Below, in pieces: positions 6,834-15,600 of a stretch of 22,961 nucleotides of DNA (positions are counted from its first letter, which is position 1; each line of letters opens with the position of its first letter). The notes under the pieces were generated by a model that worked only from the letters and a program-made list of their open reading frames with translations, was not told the origin of the DNA and did no database searches. A program made the translations under genes and the position numbers. The stretch is from a virus, in the IMG/VR virus record IMGVR_UViG_3300010885_051011, positions 1 to 22,961 of that record; one strand, 5' to 3'.

Positions 6834-9800
6834 ATGGCTAAAATCACACTTGATCTTAACAGGTTTAAAGCCTCTGGTGTCTACACTATTGAGTTTGATG
6901 CTTCAGAAAGAATTGTTGTATCTACGCAGACCATACGTCTAGTTGTAGGTTTTTCTAGAAAAGGACCTTTCAACGCTCCTGTATTTTTACGCGATGTATC
7001 AACTTCACGTAAAGTATTTGGCGGAGTTGATAATTTTCTTGAAACCCGTGGATCATTTTTTCACAGAGCATTAGAAACATGTTTACAAACAGCACCGGTA
7101 TTTGGTTTAAATTTATTACCACTAAATAATGCACCAGTAAATGAAGGGGGCGATGCAGTAGATTATCGTTCATTTGGACTGGCGGCAAACGAATCTAACG
7201 GTTTAGTTAGCAAAGCATTGCTTTCATCATTCTACAATAAAGAACGTTTTTGGTTCCCAGATGAAGCTTATTTACAAGCAACTGTAGATAATAAGCCAGT
7301 TGATGCCGGCCGTTTATTTAACTTTGTTAATCTTGGTCAAGAAGTACAAAGTATAATTATTCGCAAGTCAGAAAACGCTTCATTATATAATGTTACAGCT
7401 AACGATTATTATGGTAGAGGCAATGTTCCTGCTTACATTAATCCAACTGATTATGTGTCAGATTATTTTGTAGACATTTATGTAGTAAAAGGCGATTGGA
7501 CAAATCTTAGAGCGCTTTCACAGGACCCTCTATATTCAAAATATTTTGATTTAAGAGGAGTTATTAAAAGTAAGTTCTTTGAATTCTTAGGTCTTAATGA
7601 TGTAACATTAACCGCTTCATTCACTGGAGCAATTATACCTGATTTTATTGATAACAACGGGTCAAACCAATCTATCGATGTAATTGTAAACTCAGCAGTT
7701 GCAATAACTGGTATTTTCTGTAATCTAAACAAAGAAAAGTTTGACGATTACGTAAATTCTAAGTATAAAGTTGATATGCTTGGAAACAGCTTAATTGATA
7801 CAACTGATGATATTATTGATTTTTTATCATACAATACACCAATCAAGGCTACATTAACTGCAACCGGTTTAAAGACCTTAACTGCAACAACGCAAACAAC
7901 TTCAGCTACTTCACCAATAGTTTATTTTAAATCGTATCCGTACGGTGGAGACTCTGGCAAATTTAATAACGTTTTAGTAATACCTAAACCGTATCCGTCT
8001 GACACTACTTTTACAGTAGCAATGTATAATGCATTAGTTACATCGCTTACAACAAATTCTTTAATCAAAACTGAAGGTACTAGTACATTTTTAAATTCAA
8101 TGATGCCTACTGATTTTGTTAAAGTTGACAATATAGTAGACACAGGAAGTTCTTTAGAAATAAAATTAAGTAACCCTTTACAAAGTAATGTGAGCTATAC
8201 CTCTGCAACGGGATATTGGAATGGAACTATTAATACAACAGCGGCTAATTCAGTCCCAAGCACAGCTAACGTAATTGCAGTAACAGATTTCCCTACTGGC
8301 GGGGCAACTGCTGTTGCTGCTGGCGATATTATTTTAATTGAGGCGCCTGGCTATGCTAAGTATTTTGGCGTTAGCGGTGCAGCAAGTGCTGGCGGAGTTA
8401 CTACAATCACAGTTAAAGGCACAGGAAACATAGCTGGCGCAAATCCTGCATCTAAATTCCTTGACAAATATGGTGCTGTTGGATTTAGTGCTACTGAATT
8501 CTCTTCGTATCAGCAGCCTTCTGATATTAACATTACATTGCTTAAAACTGCAGGGGCAACCGCAAGTTCTCTAGTTCCTAGAGTAGGCGTAGGAGCAACT
8601 GGGTTTAGTTATGTATTAACTCCAAACTTATTGTATTCAAAAGTTAAAGGCTTAGGCCAAACAACAGCATACGAAGCAACTGCCAACCAAGTACAATTGT
8701 ACAATGGAGCTGATTATTCAACAGCTATTGCTGGTACATGGTATTTATTCTCAGGTTCTACTGGCGCTTACGCTTTGTCTGGCGCTGCATTAGGATCTTG
8801 TAGAATTTCTAATACTGGAACAGTTAACCCGTTTAATGGAATAACAGGAAATGTTAAAGTTACTTTACCAGGCGGCCAGAATTTTTATGGATTAATTGGT
8901 AATACAGCTTCAACTATTAACGCAACTACATACAATCTTACAGCGGCTGCCGGATTAGCTAGTATTGCTTCTCTTGCTACATTTGAAGCTTATCCAGGAA
9001 ACAAACTTGCAACTAACATATCTTCAAACCTTGTAATTGATGGCGATAGAATTAAATATGGTTCAGGTTCTTCTCAATTTAATTACATTAATGTCACTCC
9101 TGGTATTAGTCGTGGTACAGATCCTTATAGTTTAATTGCTTATGGCTTAAATGGCGTTAGCGTTGAGCAATATACATCTGACACACTAATAACTCCAGCT
9201 GATACTACTTTTGCTGATGTAAATAATACATACATAGATAGCACAGTATACACCGATGGTAATAATGCAACGACAAACGATGTTGCAGTATATTCTTCTC
9301 TTGCTAAAAATATCAGTGAGCAGATTGATATAGAGTCTCCTGGTATTTATGGAGGAGGAAAGAAATTTAAACTTAATTTAACTAATTCAGCAAAATTAAA
9401 TGTTGGCGACTATGTTAAAAATGATAATGTTTCTAACCCTACACTTACTAGAATAATAACCAAGGTTAAAAAATTAGATACATTAACTGGCCTACCATTT
9501 TATGAATACACGGTTCTTGTAACTCCTGGAGTTGATAACTCTACAGGCACTCCAAGAATTACTAAGTTTTCTCCAATTGAATTGTTCTGTGATCGTTACC
9601 AATTTACTAACCTATCAGGGTTTAAGTTAACCGATTATCATTTGCCTGGAACTCCAGCGCAGCTTGAAAAAATCTATGGCGTTCTTGAAAACACTAATTT
9701 ATCAACTACATTAGCTGATAAGGATGTAATTCAATTTAGATATATTGTAGATACATTTAACGGTGGTCTTTTACCTGGTATGGGTCCTAAGCAATACTTA

Positions 9801-10664
9801 AGCCGATTAGCAATGAATCGTCAGAAATGCCTGGCGTTGCTAAATGCTCCGTCTATTGCAGAATTTACTAACTCAACAGATCCAAGATTTACTGAGCAAC
9901 CTGATGCAGCAGCTGGAAATCCAAAACCTGTATTAAACACTGCTTATATCGCAGAAGGTGGCAATCTTTCTCTAGGACCATCATATACTTGGGGTTTACC
10001 TAGCGAAGATCAAGGCGCTAAATTTATTGGGGTATTTTCACCAAATGTTATTGTTCGTGAAAACAACAAAAATATTAGTATTCCACCTGCAGCTGACGTA
10101 TCAAATAATTTTATTCGTAAGTTTGTAAACGGTGAACCTTTTGCAATTGTTGCAGGACCTAGACGTGGTGTTATATCAAATCCAAAGTTTGTAAAAATGG
10201 AATATGATTTCCTACTTAGAGACAGAGAATCATTAGAACCAGCTGGTATTAATCCAATTGTTACTGTTAAGAACGTAGGGCCAATGATTTTTGCAAACCA
10301 AACTGCATATCAAAGAACCTTATCAGCGTTTAACAATCTTCACGTTAGAGACCTTCTTATTACAGTTGAAGATGCTGTTGAGGAAATATTAGGTAACTAT
10401 CTATTTGAATTTAACGATGCATCAACTCGTCTTGAGATTCGCTCAATTGTAGAAACTTATCTTGATACTGTTAGAAACGCAGGTGGTGTATACAATTACG
10501 CTGTTATCATGGATGATACAAATAATACAGATGCTATTATTGACCAAAACTTTGGTATCCTAGATATTGCAATTGAACCATCTCGTGGTATACAGAAATT
10601 TATTAATCGTATTACAATCTTAAAGACTGGTACAATTAGTTCAGGCGGTTTCACAGCAGCTTAA
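6834..10664 (+). CDS. Contractile tail sheath protein (T4 gp18-like) with a giant insertion
   Basis: This is the subunit of the contractile sheath around the tail tube, 1276 residues against about 659 in T4 gp18. The N-terminal part has sheath features: TIRLVVGFSRKGPFN near residue 38 and a D-x-F-V-D-I-Y-V-V-K-G-D-W-x-N stretch near 210-224. The conserved C-terminal sheath domain runs from about 918 to 1276, with SEDQGAKFIGVF, FVNGEPFAIVAGPRRG, VGPMIFANQTAYQRTLSA and HVRDLLITVEDAVEEI in order, and a final region on residues that join neighbouring subunits. Between about 345 and 915 lies a beta-rich segment dominated by Thr, Ser, Gly, Ala and Asn, unlike the core, which likely projects from the sheath surface. 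The tube gene follows after 39 bases with no promoter between. The identity is firm; the role of the insertion is unknown. Confidence 0.93.
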   Translation: MAKITLDLNRFKASGVYTIEFDASERIVVSTQTIRLVVGFSRKGPFNAPVFLRDVSTSRKVFGGVDNFLETRGSFFHRALETCLQTAPVFGLNLLPLNNAPVNEGGDAVDYRSFGLAANESNGLVSKALLSSFYNKERFWFPDEAYLQATVDNKPVDAGRLFNFVNLGQEVQSIIIRKSENASLYNVTANDYYGRGNVPAYINPTDYVSDYFVDIYVVKGDWTNLRALSQDPLYSKYFDLRGVIKSKFFEFLGLNDVTLTASFTGAIIPDFIDNNGSNQSIDVIVNSAVAITGIFCNLNKEKFDDYVNSKYKVDMLGNSLIDTTDDIIDFLSYNTPIKATLTATGLKTLTATTQTTSATSPIVYFKSYPYGGDSGKFNNVLVIPKPYPSDTTFTVAMYNALVTSLTTNSLIKTEGTSTFLNSMMPTDFVKVDNIVDTGSSLEIKLSNPLQSNVSYTSATGYWNGTINTTAANSVPSTANVIAVTDFPTGGATAVAAGDIILIEAPGYAKYFGVSGAASAGGVTTITVKGTGNIAGANPASKFLDKYGAVGFSATEFSSYQQPSDINITLLKTAGATASSLVPRVGVGATGFSYVLTPNLLYSKVKGLGQTTAYEATANQVQLYNGADYSTAIAGTWYLFSGSTGAYALSGAALGSCRISNTGTVNPFNGITGNVKVTLPGGQNFYGLIGNTASTINATTYNLTAAAGLASIASLATFEAYPGNKLATNISSNLVIDGDRIKYGSGSSQFNYINVTPGISRGTDPYSLIAYGLNGVSVEQYTSDTLITPADTTFADVNNTYIDSTVYTDGNNATTNDVAVYSSLAKNISEQIDIESPGIYGGGKKFKLNLTNSAKLNVGDYVKNDNVSNPTLTRIITKVKKLDTLTGLPFYEYTVLVTPGVDNSTGTPRITKFSPIELFCDRYQFTNLSGFKLTDYHLPGTPAQLEKIYGVLENTNLSTTLADKDVIQFRYIVDTFNGGLLPGMGPKQYLSRLAMNRQKCLALLNAPSIAEFTNSTDPRFTEQPDAAAGNPKPVLNTAYIAEGGNLSLGPSYTWGLPSEDQGAKFIGVFSPNVIVRENNKNISIPPAADVSNNFIRKFVNGEPFAIVAGPRRGVISNPKFVKMEYDFLLRDRESLEPAGINPIVTVKNVGPMIFANQTAYQRTLSAFNNLHVRDLLITVEDAVEEILGNYLFEFNDASTRLEIRSIVETYLDTVRNAGGVYNYAVIMDDTNNTDAIIDQNFGILDIAIEPSRGIQKFINRITILKTGTISSGGFTAA

Positions 10665-10703
10665 TCTAAAAATAATACAGAAAAATAAAAATAAATAATA
10701 ACA

Positions 10704-11261
10704 ATGGCAGGACTTCCACATTATAGAAATTCAAAGGCGGCAATGCAAAAATTTGAACCTGTGTACTTATCACAGTTTGAAATTCTTCTTACGCCGCCGC
10801 CGGCTGTTACTGGATGGACTCTAGTAATGGAAAACGTCACAAAGGTTTCCGGTGTCGACACTAACAAAGTACCAGCGCCAGTTATCCAAAAATATAAGTC
10901 AGCAACACGTTCATTTTCTGGCGGTGTTGTAGATGATACCACTATGAATGTTGTTATAGACTTTGAGGTTAACTTGGACGACAGCAACTCAATGTATGTA
11001 TACAAGGCATTGCGTAAATGGTGTGACTTAATATATGATCCGTTAAATGGACGTATGGGTCTTAAGAAGGATTACGCAGGTGGACCTTTAATTATTAATT
11101 ATTTTAATAAGCAAGGCGATATCTTCCGTCAAGTTAAAGCGCCGGTTGTATTCCCTACAACGCCACTTACCGCAATTGAATCAGATTTTGCAAGTAACGA
11201 TATCTACAGAATAACTGGATTTACATTACGTGCTGACTACTGGGAAGAAACTATTCTTTAA
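10704..11261 (+). CDS. Tail tube protein (T4 gp19-like)
   Basis: This is a 185-residue protein that polymerises into the inner tail tube through which DNA passes. It has the gp19-family pattern: an N-terminal PVYLSQFEILLTPP strand, a central loop and strand pair (ENVTKVSGVD; ATRSFSGGVVDDTT), MNVVIDFEVNLDDSNSMYVY, the KALRKWCDLIYDP helix (about 103-115), and a C-terminal RITGFTLRADYWEE. The length is near T4 gp19 (163). It lies just after the sheath, as in T4, and is followed by a strong intrinsic terminator 28 bases past the stop, so sheath and tube form one transcription unit. The start follows an A-rich leader (aataataacaATG). Confidence 0.92.
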   Translation: MAGLPHYRNSKAAMQKFEPVYLSQFEILLTPPPAVTGWTLVMENVTKVSGVDTNKVPAPVIQKYKSATRSFSGGVVDDTTMNVVIDFEVNLDDSNSMYVYKALRKWCDLIYDPLNGRMGLKKDYAGGPLIINYFNKQGDIFRQVKAPVVFPTTPLTAIESDFASNDIYRITGFTLRADYWEETIL

Positions 11262-11289
11262 TATTTTGTTACAGTTTATTAGTAATTTA

Positions 11290-11318
11290 AAAACAGGACT
11301 TATGTCCTGTTTTTTTTC
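11290..11318 (+). terminator. Intrinsic terminator after the tail tube gene
   Basis: A 10-bp perfect stem, AAAACAGGAC (11290-11299) and GTCCTGTTTT (11304-11313), with a TTAT loop, is followed by an unbroken T run to 11317. It separates the sheath-tube unit from the next promoter motif 31 bases downstream. Confidence 0.93.
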
Positions 11319-11348
11319 TTAAAATATCAAGAACTAATATAGGTGTGA

Positions 11349-11358
11349 GATATATATT
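11349..11358 (+). promoter_or_regulatory. Late-type promoter motif variant GATATATATT, upstream of the gp26-like gene
   Basis: It shares GATATATA with the exact copies and continues TTAAA. It lies between the terminator and the ATG at 11376, with 17 bases from the motif to the start codon, so the leader must be very short. Since the upstream terminator should block readthrough, a promoter is needed here. Confidence 0.55.
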
Positions 11359-11375
11359 AAAATAAATAAATTCTC

Positions 11376-12341
11376 ATGGAAGAAAATAAAAATCTTATAC
11401 AAGATCTAGAAAAAGAAGCGCAACTATTGGTGCAATCCCAAGAAAACGCTGCACAGACTCCAGTAAGTAATCCTGTGTCAATTGGCAGGGCTCAAAAATT
11501 TCAAGAATACGAAGATAGCAATGATATTCTTGCTGCAGAAGTTGGTTGGAAAAATTTGCCTTTAGACTCTTTGCCTTCACAAGGAATGTTTTATGCAAGT
11601 GATACACAAATAGCAATAAGAGCAGCTACTGTTTCTGAAATTCGTCATTGGTCAACTATAGATGAAAATGATTTATTAAGTCTAGACGATATGCTTAATT
11701 TTATTATTGAGAAATGTTGCAGAATTAAAATACCTGGTAAGCCAGGCAGCTATAAAGATATTAAAGAAATTGATCGTTTCTATCTAATTTTTGCGATTAG
11801 GGATTATACATTTAAGAACGGCGAAAATCGTTTATATGTATCTGCGTTTGACGAAGACGGTTCAGAGCAAAAAGTAGAAGTAACAAAGGACTCTTTGGAT
11901 TATTTTAATCCAGATCCAAAGTTAATGAATTACTATAAGCAAGATGAGCAATGCTTTGATATAGTAATGAAAAACGGTGAAAAATTTAAAATATTTTTGC
12001 CTTCATTAGGGGTTATGTCGTTTATTAAAAACTACATCAAACAAAAGCAGCAGGCAAACCAAAACTTTGATAAAACCTTTATTAAGTACGCGCCGTATTG
12101 TTTTGGTGATTGGAAAACCCTAAACCAAAACTCATACGATAAGGCAGTACAAGATTCATTTACCTGGAGCCTAACAAAAATATCAGTAATTGATAAATTA
12201 GTTGAGCTGTTAGCATCTAGCATTAATCCAACTATTAAGTATCAAACTTCTGGTGGGGGAGAAGCTACAACATCGCTAAACTTTCAAGGGGGAATCAAAA
12301 CTATTTTCCTTATTTCAGATATCTTTGACGAATTGGTTTGA
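11376..12341 (+). CDS. T4 gp26-like baseplate/tail assembly protein
   Basis: This is a 321-residue protein. Residues about 63-118 carry the signature of T4 baseplate gp26-type proteins: LPLDSLPSQGMFY, then IRAATVSEIRHWSTID, then DDMLNFIIEKCCRIK. In T4, gp26 (208 residues) acts in baseplate hub assembly. The first 50 residues are Gln- and Glu-rich and probably flexible. The C-terminal part (about 180-321) is mixed, with a Gly-rich stretch TSGGGEATTS (291-300). Its position just before a small overlapping ORF and the tape measure gene also matches the tail assembly chaperone slot (lambda G/GT), so the two roles may be combined. It stops with TGA at 12339-12341 and overlaps the next frame by up to 62 bases. 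Confidence 0.72.
   Translation: MEENKNLIQDLEKEAQLLVQSQENAAQTPVSNPVSIGRAQKFQEYEDSNDILAAEVGWKNLPLDSLPSQGMFYASDTQIAIRAATVSEIRHWSTIDENDLLSLDDMLNFIIEKCCRIKIPGKPGSYKDIKEIDRFYLIFAIRDYTFKNGENRLYVSAFDEDGSEQKVEVTKDSLDYFNPDPKLMNYYKQDEQCFDIVMKNGEKFKIFLPSLGVMSFIKNYIKQKQQANQNFDKTFIKYAPYCFGDWKTLNQNSYDKAVQDSFTWSLTKISVIDKLVELLASSINPTIKYQTSGGGEATTSLNFQGGIKTIFLISDIFDELV
12288..12292 (+). other. Candidate programmed frameshift site (G5 run)
   Basis: The zero frame reads CAA GGG GGA ATC over a run of five G. A +1 slip (GGG re-pairing one base on), or an equivalent -2 slip, enters the frame of the downstream ORF, which is open from 12280 after its TAA at 12277-12279. A second possible site is GTT TGA at 12336-12341, where a +1 shift at the stop codon reads on as TTT GAT. 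No clear stimulatory stem-loop was seen. Confidence 0.35.
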
Positions 12342-12600
12342 TGCTGAGTTTATACTTCTTAAAGTTTTACGTTTACAACCTTCTGAGCTGGAAAAAATGG
12401 AATTTTATCGCGCAGAATATTTAATGGAAAATCTAAAGAAGTATAATGAAGAAGAAGAAAATAGAAGGTCAGCCCAAGAAAAAGAACATAATGCTGATGA
12501 CCAATTAGGATCTGCCAAAAACATGATGAAATCAATGCAAAGCAGTATGCCTAATTTCAATATGCCAGCAATGAATATCCCAAAAATACCTGGCTTTTAA
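12325..12600 (+). CDS. Small helical ORF overlapping the gp26-like gene; possible frameshift extension
   Basis: This ORF gives 91 residues if read from a TTG at 12325, but there is no in-frame ATG until 12397 and no Shine-Dalgarno at either site. The frame is open back to 12280, inside the upstream gene. Residues up to about 50 form a strong amphipathic helix (WFDAEFILLKVLRLQ, then MEFYRAEYLMENLKKY); the rest is charged, then Met- and Pro-rich (MPNFNMPAMNIPKIPGF). Many tailed phages make, just upstream of the tape measure gene, a tail chaperone and a longer frameshifted form; the position, overlap and lack of a good start fit that. The alternative is independent TTG initiation. The coding nature is likely; the mode of expression is uncertain. 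Confidence 0.6.
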   Translation: MTNWFDAEFILLKVLRLQPSELEKMEFYRAEYLMENLKKYNEEEENRRSAQEKEHNADDQLGSAKNMMKSMQSSMPNFNMPAMNIPKIPGF

Positions 12601-12639
12601 GACAATCGTATGCAGGGACTAAAAAAGTATTTATGATAA

Positions 12640-15600
12640 ATGTCATTAGCAAACCAGTCAAATGAAAGACTTGGGCAATTAGTTTCCCTAACAGCAAGGA
12701 TAGAATCTTATTTAGCAGCTGGCTCTGCCTCTAATAAAAAAGGTTCAAGCCTAAGTACATCAAATAACGGCAGCAACTCTACACTAAGTAAAGATGCTGC
12801 CGTTATTGGTGGTTTATCAAGTTCCTTAAGTAATCTTATTGTTAATGTTAATAAAATTGATCCTAACGCAGGCGATAAACTTTCAATGTTTATTCTTAAA
12901 ATGTCTACTGCAGTTAAGGAGGCAAGTGCAGGGTTAAACCAGTCTGATGTTGAAGATCTAAATAAAAATTTAGGAAGCTTAGTTAGCGGTGCAGCAGGAT
13001 TTATGAAAGAGATGGCTAAATCAGCCCTGTATGGTATACCTGCCTTGTTAGGAGCTGCTTTGTTTGGAGCAACTGTAAGAACCTTATTATTTACACTAAA
13101 AGGTATGCCTACTTTATCTGATGATGCCAAAGAAACCTTAAAAACTATTAATGATATTGCAAAGGGATCTCTTATATTTGGCCTAGCAATGGCTGCATAT
13201 AGCATGATAGGAGTATTAGCATTATCAGGCGCAGTATTTTTTGGTTTAACAGTTGCACTAACTTTTAAAGTGCTGAAGTCTTTAGACAATGTTAAAAATA
13301 GTAAACAAAGCATTAAAACTATAACAGCTATCGGAATAGCAGCAGCTATTTTTGGAACTGCTATGGCCGGAATTGGGTTTATGTCAGAAAAAGTTGCAAA
13401 AGGCACTTTAGTTTTTATATTAGCAGCGTCAGCTACATTACTTGTTTTTAGTTTATTAGGTGCAGCTTTACCTGCGGTAAAATTAGGAGACCTTGCACTG
13501 GGATCTATCGTAAGAGGTGCTGCAGTTTTTGCAATTGCAATGATAGGCATTGGATTCTTTGCACAGCAGTTTGCATTTGGTGCTCTAGTTTTTATATTAG
13601 CAGCTACTGCTCTTCTAGGTTTATATTCATTAGCTGCTGCTGGATTGCCTGCGGTAAAAGTAGGAGACTTTGCGTTAGGAACCATCATAAAGGGCGTGGC
13701 AATTTTTGCAATTGCAATGATAGGTATTGGGTTCTTTGCGGAAAAATTTGCGTTAGGTACATTAACTTTTATATTAGCAGCTGGAGCAACTCTGCTTGTT
13801 TTTGGTTTACTAGGCGGAGCTTTACCAGGCATACAAAGAGGAGCAAGAGGATTACAGGCAATATCTAAATCAATTATTCCGTTTACACTTGCAATGATAG
13901 TTGCAGGGTTTTTCCCTGAGAAGATTGTAACTGGGGCAATAGCATTATCAAAAGCTATGCTTCTGGTTGGCGGCGCTGCATTAATATTAGGATTGGGTAA
14001 AGATAAAGTAGAGCAAGGCGCTAAAGCAATTCTTAAACTATCTATAGCAGCAATAGCATTTTCTGCAGCTCTTCTTATTATAGGACTTATTCCTATAGAC
14101 TCACAAACTTTATTAGAAAAACTAAAGGTTGTTGCGTATGCAGTTATAGGACTAGGTCTAGCTGCAGCTATATTGGGAAGCATAAGTAAACAAGCTGAAA
14201 CTGGCGCAGGTATTTTAATTGCGTTAGGATTTTCATTTGCAATCTTTGCAGGAACTCTTGCTATATTAGCAGCAATTCCAGTAGACTCGCAAACTTTACT
14301 GGAAAAATTAGGAATTGTAGCACTTGTTATAGTAGGCTTAGGAATAGCCGCTGCTGTATTAGGTTCTCCAGCAGTTGCACCATTTGCTGCAATAGGCGCT
14401 GTTGTTTTAGGGGTATTAGCTATATCTTTAGCAATTTTTGCTGGCGCTATTTTTCTTCTATCAAAAACTGATCTTAAACCGGAAACTGTAGATCAGCTCA
14501 CATATGCAATAAAAGAACTTGGTAATACTCTAGCATTTGCAGCACTATTAGCAGTTCCTATGGCAATTGGCGCAGCTGGATTAATTGCTTCTTCAGTTTC
14601 TATAATTACCTTATCTATTGCACTTGCAGCTTTTAAAGCTGTAGAATTTACAGAAGCGGATGGTGACTCAATTGGCAAAGCAATATCTTCTGTTGTACAA
14701 GGATTTGTTCATGCTCTTGACGGCGTATCACCAATGCAATTATTTAAGGCAATGGCAGCAATCCCATTAATTGGACAAATGGGTAATGCTCTTGTTTCTC
14801 TTGCTGCTGGTGTTAAAGCAATGGCAACTCTTACATTCACTGAAATGGTATACGACAAGGCCGCTGGCAAACTTGTGCCAAAAGGAGTTGTTAAATTAAC
14901 TGATGCTGAAATTCAGCAAGTAGGTCCTAATGTTGCATCTATATTAAATGCTTTAGCTATGCCTCTTACTATGTTTGGAATGTGGTCAGATGCAGGTTCT
15001 GTTGGGTTTGGTCCATTTTCTATTGGCCCAGATTATATGAACAAAGGTATTGAAGCTGCAGCTAAGATAGGCAGTGCATTATCTTCTATTGCATTCGGTG
15101 TTGCTAATATGGCAAATCTTAATGTTGTAGAATATGAAGTGGTTAATCCTGGAACATCTAAGGCTAAATTGGTGCCAAAAAGTATAAGAAAGCTAACACC
15201 GCTTGATTTTGCAATGGCGGCAATCAATACAGATTTAATACTAACAGCTATTGCTCAGCCGCTAGTGGATTTTGGAAAGAAATACAGTGAAGGGAAATTA
15301 TTTTCGGACGGATTTCTCGCGCAGGGTATTGAAGGGATTGCTAAAATAGGAGATCCAATATCAAAAATTGCTGATGCAATACTAAAAATGGCCGGCGGGC
15401 AAGTATCAATAAATGAAGTTGTTTCTGACGGTAAAGGCGGAAAGAAATTGGCGCTTAAGGAGGTTTTATCATTTGCTGACGCAATGCCTATAGCATATAA
15501 AAATGCAACTGCTCTATTGCAAGGTCCAAACTCTTTAGCGCAAGTGTTAGTTAATTTTGCTGCTTATATCGAAGAAAACGAAGATGCTTTTGAAACATCT

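Noticed and set aside
12610-12636. Eight-codon ORF just before the tape measure gene
   Set aside because: It ends in TGA TAA directly before the true ATG. There is no sign of regulated stalling or of a ribosome site.
12708-14183. Long minus-strand open frame (491 codons) opposite the tape measure gene
   Set aside because: It mirrors the repetitive Ala/Gly/Ile/Leu codons of the tape measure gene. The translation is low-complexity Ala/Pro/Asn/Ile, with no promoter, and every credible gene is on the + strand.
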